A DNA stretch of 36,938 nucleotides from Candidatus Bathyarchaeota archaeon (GTDB lineage: Archaea > Thermoproteota > Bathyarchaeia > 40CM-2-53-6), in contig VBAY01000034.1 of assembly GCA_005883085.1 (NCBI GenBank), forward strand, positions 1 through 36,938, given 5' to 3'. Under the pieces are notes generated by a model. It did not search any database and had not been told where the DNA came from. It saw nothing but the letters and a program-made list of their open reading frames with translations. A program made the translations under genes and the position numbers. Positions 31,884 through 36,938 of the stretch are shown piece after piece (the stretch's first letter is position 1; each line of letters starts with the position of its first letter).

Positions 31884-32422
31884 TACTAATCGGATACTAA
31901 CGTACCGGGGCCGAAGTTACTGAGCACGAATAGTTCGGAAATTGCACGTGATGTCCGAGGCTTCGGAACAGACTGTTCGACCGCATGACCAACCCAACCC
32001 CAAAAAAAAACGTCCTCAAAGTTCACGAAGGCCGGACCCTTGAGGAGGATTAGAAAGCCTCAACACATTTGACAGTATTCAAGTATCCAACGAACTTCTC
32101 CGGTTGAACCGCTCGACCTACATCGCCAAAATGGCAACGACTGGATTTTTCGCTCATCTCAATCGCTGCAGACGAATCTAGAGTGTCTCACAATCTCTGG
32201 GATTGTTCCCGATAGCTTTGGGATCTGCGCAGTCTTGCTCGCCGAAGCCGAATTATCGCTAATAGCTTGATGAGGATGAAACTAGTCCTTCCCAGTCATA
32301 TTACAAAGGAGCTCTGGTATTACAAGCATTTATTCGACGCGAGCCGGATGTGTCCATAGGGGCTTCCGGCCTCGTCAACGCTTCTTAGCGCGGCTTTCGC
32401 CGGCCTAGTCGGAGGCATCTTC
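31884..32422. other. 539-base region without a confident gene
   Basis: It contains a run of nine A at 32002-32010 inside a weak frame (ATG 31951 to TGA 32041-32043, 30 residues, Lys/Arg-rich). The same frame, open again after that TGA, encodes a helix-like stretch (SNELLRLNRSTYIAKM) without a start. CATTTATT at 32325-32332 may be a TATA element for the membrane protein that follows. This could be decayed coding sequence. Confidence 0.4.
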
Positions 32423-32830
32423 ATGACTATGTTCGAGTACCCCTTTTGGAAAGCATGGGGAATGAATGGGGTGGCCGAGTGGCAAACCAACTGGGTAATC
32501 CTCTCTAAGCTCACAAGAGCAAGCCCAGACAGAACCCGGGGACCAAGAATCTCATGGATCATTACCCTCCATTTGTGGCATGGAGTTGCGGCCGGTATCG
32601 TGTTCGGACTTCTTCTACCCCTTTTAACGCTGCTACCCGCTGGGAACTTCTCGGTTCTTCTGGATGCTGTAGTCTACAGTATTGCACTCTGGATCATCTT
32701 CATTTTTGCACCTCGGAGATCGTTCGAGTCTGCAGGCGATACGCGAATTTCCGATCACGGCCTATTGCTCGCCTTGGCGTCCCACCTCGTCTATGGCGTC
32801 TTTCTTGGACTCTTGGTGCCTCTTGCCTAG
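32423..32830 (+). CDS. Small membrane protein, N-terminus probably longer
   Basis: From ATG 32423 the frame encodes 135 residues with hydrophobic helices at about 45-73, 78-97 and 112-134. The frame is open upstream to 32359 and encodes a further membrane-like stretch (LLSAAFAGLVGGIF) but has no ATG, GTG or TTG there. A GTG at 32350 lies 22 bases after the likely TATA element but in a different frame. A frameshift or sequence error near 32350-32385 is suspected. No family is recognised. Confidence 0.55.
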   Translation: MTMFEYPFWKAWGMNGVAEWQTNWVILSKLTRASPDRTRGPRISWIITLHLWHGVAAGIVFGLLLPLLTLLPAGNFSVLLDAVVYSIALWIIFIFAPRRSFESAGDTRISDHGLLLALASHLVYGVFLGLLVPLA

Positions 32831-32873
32831 ACGGGCAGGCCTTACTTCCCAAGCTGATGCGTAAAGAGTTGCT

Positions 32874-33275
32874 TCAGTGACCCCAGTTGAGCGGGACTTG
32901 TTGTCTTCCTGTCTGTAAGACCCAGTAGTCATGTAGTTCCTTGCACAGTCCGTTCTTAGCGAAGCGTAGCATTACGCAACCTGCGAGGGTTACGTCTTCC
33001 ACTTTTTCTTTCATCGTGGTCCAGTATTCAACAGCGGCTCGGGAGCCTTCCACGACCGGCTTTCCAAAACGAACCTCGTATACCTGTCCGACATCCAACG
33101 CCCCCAGCGTGTAGTCCAGGATACTCTTCCTGCCATGGGTCACCGGCCGGAATGGATGGGAGTGATAGACGGCGTCCTCGGTGAAGAGCGCCGCAATCGC
33201 TTTTGCATCTTTCTTCAGCCATGCTTTCGTGTAGTTACGGATCCACCTGGTAACAGTCAACCTGGTGCTGGTCAT
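32874..33275 (-). CDS. SnoaL/NTF2-like domain protein
   Basis: The 133-residue protein has the NTF2-like cone fold pattern: WIRNYTKAWLKKDAKAIAALFTEDAVYHSHPF at the N-terminus, then HGRKSILDYT, and beta strands with VEYWTTMKE, AGCVMLRFAKNGLCKELHDYW. This matches SnoaL-like proteins that fold around small ligands or catalyse isomerase-type reactions. The conserved Asp and His pockets are common to the group and do not fix the reaction. It is a single gene between a membrane protein and the divergent CorA gene. Confidence 0.88.
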   Translation of the reverse strand: MTSTRLTVTRWIRNYTKAWLKKDAKAIAALFTEDAVYHSHPFRPVTHGRKSILDYTLGALDVGQVYEVRFGKPVVEGSRAAVEYWTTMKEKVEDVTLAGCVMLRFAKNGLCKELHDYWVLQTGRQQVPLNWGH

Positions 33276-33374
33276 CTTCAGACCATCCTAAGTCAACCAT
33301 CCTGTTTCACCGGAAATAAGGCCTTGTCAGCCCTGAAACCTGGTGTAGGATGTGTCTGGGACGAACTATCGTCA

Positions 33375-33382
33375 GTTTATTA
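33375..33382 (+). promoter_or_regulatory. TATA-like box of the CorA gene
   Basis: GTTTATTA is centred about 36 bases before TTG 33415 and lies inside the longer possible frame (GTG 33352), which argues that translation starts after it. Confidence 0.4.
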
Positions 33383-33414
33383 TTCTGTATTCCGAGGGGC
33401 TATCGCTTCGCCTG

Positions 33415-34416
33415 TTGATCAGTCTCACACTTCTCAAGTCTAACGGAGATGCGGGAGCGGAGACCTTGAAGGGGTTTCCTCGGGAGGTGAGGCAGGGGGA
33501 GCTGCTCTGGGTTGATGCTGAGAGCCCGACAGAGCAGGAGATGGCCGATCTGAAGCAACGGTTTGGACTCGATGATTACGCTGTTGAGGATGTGGTCCAT
33601 AAGAATCAGAGGCCGAAACTGGAAGACTATGGAAAGAATGTCTTCGCAGTCATCCACGTACCAGTTGAAAAAAATCGGAAGGGCGAGATAGTAGAGCTCT
33701 TCATGTTCTTCCAGAAGAACTGGATCATAACAATCCACTCCGTGGAGTCGGAACTGATCCATGCTGTGGACTCGCGGATAAGGACAAGAGGTCTTTCTCC
33801 CCTCACGACCACTCCCTCGCCTGACCTCTTGTTCTATGTTTTCTTGGATTTTGCGGTTGACGCGTACTATCCCATCCTAGACGAAGTGGAGAATCGGCTT
33901 GAGGAACTCGACAAACAAGCGGCTACGACCTTCAAGACACGGGTAAAGAGAATGGAGAACATCATCAGTATCATAACCACGATTGAAGCTGTGCGAAAGC
34001 GGCTGATGAAGCTCAGGCACTCTCTCACACCCACGAGGGATATGCTTGGAATGGTGATGCGTGGAGCGGTGCCTTTCGTCGCTGATACAAGTCTCAGGAG
34101 CTTCAGAGACGTTTACGATCACTCATTTCAGCTGTTGGAAACGATCGATAACGATAGAGACAGGACAAGCGATGTTCGCGACCTCTACATCAGCCTCCAT
34201 TCAGCCTCGACAGACAATACTATCAAGGTGCTTACACTTGTCGCAACAATATTTCTCCCACTCACTCTTCTTGCAGGAATCTACGGAATGAACTTCAGCC
34301 CAGGCTTCTTCCAGCCCGGGTCGAGCGACCCACTCGGATTCTACATCCTCATCCTAGCAATGTTCGTCATATCGCTGGGATTTGTCTCCTACTTCAAGAG
34401 AAGCGGCTGGATCTAA
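33415..34416 (+). CDS. corA: CorA-family magnesium/divalent cation transporter
   Basis: The protein of about 333 residues has the CorA layout: a large soluble N-terminal domain (about 1-270) with long stalk helices (DEVENRLEELDKQ, NIISIITTIEAVRKRLMKLRHSL), then two membrane helices (about 275-297 and 308-326) separated by YGMNF, the gating and selectivity motif. The protein forms a homopentameric channel for Mg2+ or Co2+. The frame opens at GTG 33352, but the promoter position and the usual length support TTG 33415. It ends in a short basic tail (FKRSGWI). Confidence 0.92.
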   Translation: MISLTLLKSNGDAGAETLKGFPREVRQGELLWVDAESPTEQEMADLKQRFGLDDYAVEDVVHKNQRPKLEDYGKNVFAVIHVPVEKNRKGEIVELFMFFQKNWIITIHSVESELIHAVDSRIRTRGLSPLTTTPSPDLLFYVFLDFAVDAYYPILDEVENRLEELDKQAATTFKTRVKRMENIISIITTIEAVRKRLMKLRHSLTPTRDMLGMVMRGAVPFVADTSLRSFRDVYDHSFQLLETIDNDRDRTSDVRDLYISLHSASTDNTIKVLTLVATIFLPLTLLAGIYGMNFSPGFFQPGSSDPLGFYILILAMFVISLGFVSYFKRSGWI

Positions 34417-34788
34417 GCTGATGCCCTTGGCTTTAGCAGCATCATAGATAGAACACATCTTTCGATGGGCGGATCCACGATGGTTGTGATCCTACTCACC
34501 CCGCTGATCGTCGGTTTCCCTGTAAAGGACCGTTCCATTGCTCTTTGTTGTCTAAAGTGTTTGTGTACGCAAAAGTATACAACTAATTTTACTCCAAATT
34601 GGATCGTGGAACGAACATGATCACCTGCTAGTTCCATCAATCCTTCGACTATGTTATGTTGTTAACAACAAGTGTCTCATGTCAAACCACATAAAAAAAT
34701 CGGGTTATGTCGAAATCCGAGAATATTCTCTTGCGGAACATTCCTTATCTTTCATTCTACTCATTGATGGCTAAGAGAGATTGGAAGC
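34417..34788. other. 372-base intergenic region, AT-rich toward its right end
   Basis: No gene is supported. A minus-strand frame at 34413-34640 has an unlikely composition and no ribosome-binding site. The right half is AT-rich with a 14-base palindrome (34657-34670), so it may be the control region of the zinc-finger gene. Confidence 0.4.
34657..34670. promoter_or_regulatory. 14-base perfect palindrome TGTTGTTAACAACA
   Basis: The palindrome lies about 120 bases before the zinc-finger gene in a gene-free stretch. It resembles a dimer operator. There is no evidence of which protein binds it. Confidence 0.45.
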
Positions 34789-35139
34789 ATGGCGTTGGAC
34801 AGGCAGGTAGAACAGAAGAATCCAATAGATGAAGCACGGCTCCCGGGTCCGCTTTCTCTGCTGACAGCAACTGTTGATGCCCCATTGCTGATTCAGGACC
34901 CAACTGGCGCTATTCCAAGAATAGGAGAAGTCTCACCCTCTTCGCCGTCTAGCGGAAATGGAATGAAACCTCGGAGAATCCGACGGCTCAAAGACAAACT
35001 TGTCTGCCTAGAATGTGGCCGCGGCTTTCGTCCTGAAGGGGGGAGTCACGTGATCTGCAATGCTTGTGGTCTCAAGGCCTGGGGAACCAAGCGAGCTGAA
35101 GAATACAAGACCCTGGTAAGCATGATCACCGGATCATAG
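34789..35139 (+). CDS. Small protein with a GATA-like C4 zinc finger
   Basis: The 116-residue protein has a disordered Pro/Ser-rich N-terminus (about 1-58), a basic patch (KPRRIRRLKDK), then CLECG (Cys73, Cys76) and CNACGLKAW (Cys90, Cys93) 13 residues later. The second half of the finger is the same hexapeptide that marks GATA zinc fingers (CNACGL), but the loop between the Cys pairs is shorter than the 17-18 residues of true GATA domains. A basic patch beside the finger fits nucleic acid binding. It could also be an ordinary zinc ribbon with chance resemblance. Confidence 0.7.
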   Translation: MALDRQVEQKNPIDEARLPGPLSLLTATVDAPLLIQDPTGAIPRIGEVSPSSPSSGNGMKPRRIRRLKDKLVCLECGRGFRPEGGSHVICNACGLKAWGTKRAEEYKTLVSMITGS

Positions 35140-35206
35140 TTCTAGATCAATCAATCTCAAACGAGCGATCTCCGCGTGCCCTCTGAGAGGTAGGCTCCTA
35201 CAGTCT

Positions 35207-35644
35207 TCAATGTTTAGATCGGGAGGCACGCTTGGTGCCACTATGGGCAACTGCGCACCGTCTTATCTTCCGCTTGATCTTTGGGACGGGATCCACCCCA
35301 TGGGTCCACGCCGCCTTGACCAGCTCCTTGAAGGCCGAATTTCTCGTTTCTTCAAAGGTTCTAATCCTGACGTGCCGTGCTCGTTTGCCGCTGCCTTGGA
35401 GTAGGTGGTGCAGGTCGTCGAGCTGTGCTCCGAACAAGAATCCGAGCGTGACATACTTCTCCATCGGAGAAATGTAGCAGATACGCTTGAGCGGAGAATC
35501 GTCAAGTGAGTAGTTGATGGCGTCATAGTAAAGGAACTCGTGAGCTCGAGGCAGAGTTTTTCTGGCCATCTTGCGCAACTCTAGGGTTATTTTCCGAACT
35601 CCCTCAGGATAGTTCGAAAGAAATTCTTTCACAACGTCGACCAT
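35207..35644 (-). CDS. DUF1801 family protein
   Basis: The 145-residue protein matches DUF1801 (YdhG-like, iron-chaperone-like fold): VKEFLSNYPEGVRKITLELRKMARKTLPRAHEFLYYDAINY, CYISPMEKYVTLGFLFG, and the helix FKELVKAAWTHG. The family is named for a fold related to frataxin, but no iron role is proven. The C-terminal tail is Lys/Arg-rich (KIKRKIRRCAVAHSGTKRASR), unlike the short family members, and may bind nucleic acid or be disordered. It is a single gene. Confidence 0.8.
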   Translation of the reverse strand: MVDVVKEFLSNYPEGVRKITLELRKMARKTLPRAHEFLYYDAINYSLDDSPLKRICYISPMEKYVTLGFLFGAQLDDLHHLLQGSGKRARHVRIRTFEETRNSAFKELVKAAWTHGVDPVPKIKRKIRRCAVAHSGTKRASRSKH

Positions 35645-35694
35645 AGAAAGTCAACTCCCGCCTTCCAAGCACAAGCCATGAAGGGAGACTTTCT

Positions 35695-35982
35695 TTATTC
35701 TAGGTTTGCCTCTGATCTGGAGCCTCTTTTTCCGGTTGGCCTTGCCCGTTGAAGCATTAATACTGAAAAGGTACATATGAAGAAGCAAATTCCTAATCCT
35801 GTGAACACGTAGACCCACGCATCCCACAGTCCCCGTGCTCCGATGATTGGGAAGTAGTAGACACCGTTGGTTCCGTAGAATTGGGCGATTCCATAGAGTT
35901 CGTCTGCTGTGACCGAGAGTGCCCCAAACCCGTAACAGGCGATTCCAAACAGTATCAGCCATTTCGCTTCAGCCATCATCAT
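35695..35982 (-). CDS. Small membrane protein, two helices
   Basis: The 95-residue protein has hydrophobic helices at about residues 7-25 and 53-77 and a basic C-terminal tail (RARPTGKRGSRSEANLE). The loop between the helices carries aromatic residues (YGIAQFYGTNGVYYFP). No family is recognised. It starts at ATG 35982, the first of three Met in a row. Confidence 0.6.
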   Translation of the reverse strand: MMMAEAKWLILFGIACYGFGALSVTADELYGIAQFYGTNGVYYFPIIGARGLWDAWVYVFTGLGICFFICTFSVLMLQRARPTGKRGSRSEANLE

Positions 35983-36092
35983 TTCTTTGCAACTATCAGG
36001 AAGATTTCATCCGGGCTCTAATCAAGATAATAGGCGATCACTTGGGTGAGATGCATAGAAATCAACAGGGCTTCATATGGAAATCTAGAGAT

Positions 36093-36938
36093 TCAGATTT
36101 CCTTCCAGCAAGCTTTCTTGTTCTTGTCATACCAGGAGTTGACGTACTCGCCGCCGGTGATCCGGTTGCAGACGAATTTCGCGTCGCAATAGTCGCAGAG
36201 CTCAAGGTTTCCTATTACCCATCCCGTTCCCGGATTCATGTCAGTCTTCAGCTCCACCATCTCCTCTGACAATCCCTGCTTTAGAGTATCCAGGGGATTG
36301 TTGGTGCATTGGTTGCAGCCTTTGCTACACGGATAGGGTTCAACCGTGTAGAACGGACCATTCGACCCGTTCACGGTATTGTGATAATCACAGAAGACAG
36401 CGCATGATGCCTCAACGGGCGAGAGGGATACTGTAACCCCTGGTGGCAGGAATATGTTGTACGCCCCTTTTGTCCCTAAATTGGGAACAGTGCCTGATGC
36501 GATCCAGCTAGCAAGAGTCTGTCTGATCTGTCCGTCGGTTATTTTTGTGGCCGGAGCCGTCTTGATTGTGACGGGAGTGTTGAGCTTCCCGATTCCAACA
36601 TTGTATTGCGATAGCCCTACGGAATAGGTCTTGTCCGACTCTATGTCCAAGACTGCTCTCTCGATACTCTTTACCCAAGCAGTATTGGCCGGACTTGAAA
36701 AATAGGGACCCCAGTATATGTCCTGCCAGGTGTAACCGTTCTTCCACAGCGGGCCGCCACCATATTTCACGCTCGCAGATCTGGCGCGAAGCTGATTGCG
36801 GTGGCGGCATGGGCTGGCGTAGTGCCATATTCCTGAATCGTGACTGGCGGTCGCCCTAACGCCGATATGTTCGAACCCGGAGGTCGAGCTACCGCATACA
36901 TTGCAACTTGCGATATCGCTGCACGATTCACATCTATC
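36093..36938 (-). CDS. EXORDIUM-like secreted protein (5' end beyond window)
   Basis: The frame is open from TGA 36093-36095 to the right edge, 281 residues with no stop, so the GTG at 36770 is not the true start. The first part seen holds CxxC pairs (CESC, CNVC), followed by YGGGPLWKNGYTWQDIYWGPYF, QYNVGIGKL, YNIFLPPGVTVSLSP, CAVFCDYHN and the C-terminal EEMVELKTD...NSWYDKNK segment. The latter pattern (Glu/Asp-rich helix then W) resembles EXORDIUM/phosphate-induced-protein-1-like secreted proteins. Many Cys suggest disulfides and export. The family call is by eye and moderately sure. Confidence 0.6.
   Translation of the reverse strand, partial: DRCESCSDIASCNVCGSSTSGFEHIGVRATASHDSGIWHYASPCRHRNQLRARSASVKYGGGPLWKNGYTWQDIYWGPYFSSPANTAWVKSIERAVLDIESDKTYSVGLSQYNVGIGKLNTPVTIKTAPATKITDGQIRQTLASWIASGTVPNLGTKGAYNIFLPPGVTVSLSPVEASCAVFCDYHNTVNGSNGPFYTVEPYPCSKGCNQCTNNPLDTLKQGLSEEMVELKTDMNPGTGWVIGNLELCDYCDAKFVCNRITGGEYVNSWYDKNKKACWKEI

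Noticed and set aside
32270..32330. C/D-box-like TGATGA sequence
   Set aside because: No matching D/D' boxes follow.
34413..34640. 75-residue minus-strand frame in the gap after CorA
   Set aside because: Overlaps the CorA stop, has no family resemblance or ribosome-binding site.

Overview
The window is a gene-dense piece of an archaeal chromosome of intermediate GC content, with genes on both strands in short operons. The archaeal assignment rests on transcription factor E, the nascent polypeptide-associated complex protein, multiprotein bridging factor 1, the tRNA C56 2'-O-methyltransferase Trm56, pyruvoyl-dependent arginine decarboxylase, DUF2110 and DUF996 proteins. It also rests on TATA-like boxes about 25-38 bases before many start codons, which suggests short-leader or leaderless mRNAs. 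The set, with a secreted S53 protease, would suit a mesophilic, possibly acidic-soil archaeon (Nitrososphaeria/Bathyarchaeia-like, or Thermoplasmata), but I cannot fix the lineage. I recognised no rRNA, tRNA, CRISPR array or insertion sequence.

Layout. 1-6.4 kb: a nucleotidyltransferase, a zinc-ribbon membrane protein, a methyltransferase, a large secreted sedolisin-type protease, and a DUF5519/degenerate M29-peptidase pair. 6.5-11.4 kb: a tandem GNAT protein followed at once by a C45 Ntn-hydrolase, a membrane-anchored cyclophilin, a HhH-GPD glycosylase, and a methyltransferase interrupted by an in-frame TAG. 11.4-12 kb: a 32-residue cysteine-rich microprotein divergent from an HxlR-family regulator whose own N-terminus is a cysteine cluster; the two share a 69-base intergenic region with one TATA element and two inverted repeats. 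11.9-15.5 kb: a fused glutamate formiminotransferase/cyclodeaminase, a Nudix hydrolase, NAC, a PUA protein and divergent MBF1. 15.5-21.6 kb: DUF996 and RDD membrane proteins, DUF2110, TFE, Trm56, NadC and an AlkZ-like winged-helix protein. 21.7-27 kb: a cation/proton antiporter, a surface protein, an unknown protein, an ArsR/SRPBCC pair, DUF2277 and a DyP peroxidase. 27-37 kb, more loosely packed: PdaD, an M20 peptidase, a secreted beta-helix protein, a CorA transporter, a GATA-like zinc-finger protein, DUF1801, and the 3' part of an EXORDIUM-like secreted protein running off the right edge.

Functionally the window mixes information-processing genes (TFE, MBF1, NAC, PUA, Trm56), cofactor, polyamine and one-carbon metabolism (NadC, PdaD, FTCD) and an accessory layer of secreted or surface proteins and small regulators. 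The most promising undescribed unit is the cysteine-rich microprotein with its divergent Cys-cluster HxlR regulator: a compact candidate metal- or thiol-stress module that size-limited gene calling would miss. Other oddities are an amber codon inside an otherwise intact methyltransferase although TAG is the commonest stop here, an M29-like protein that has lost its metal ligands, a Glu at the catalytic Asp position of the glycosylase, and two genes whose coding sequence extends upstream of any usable start codon.
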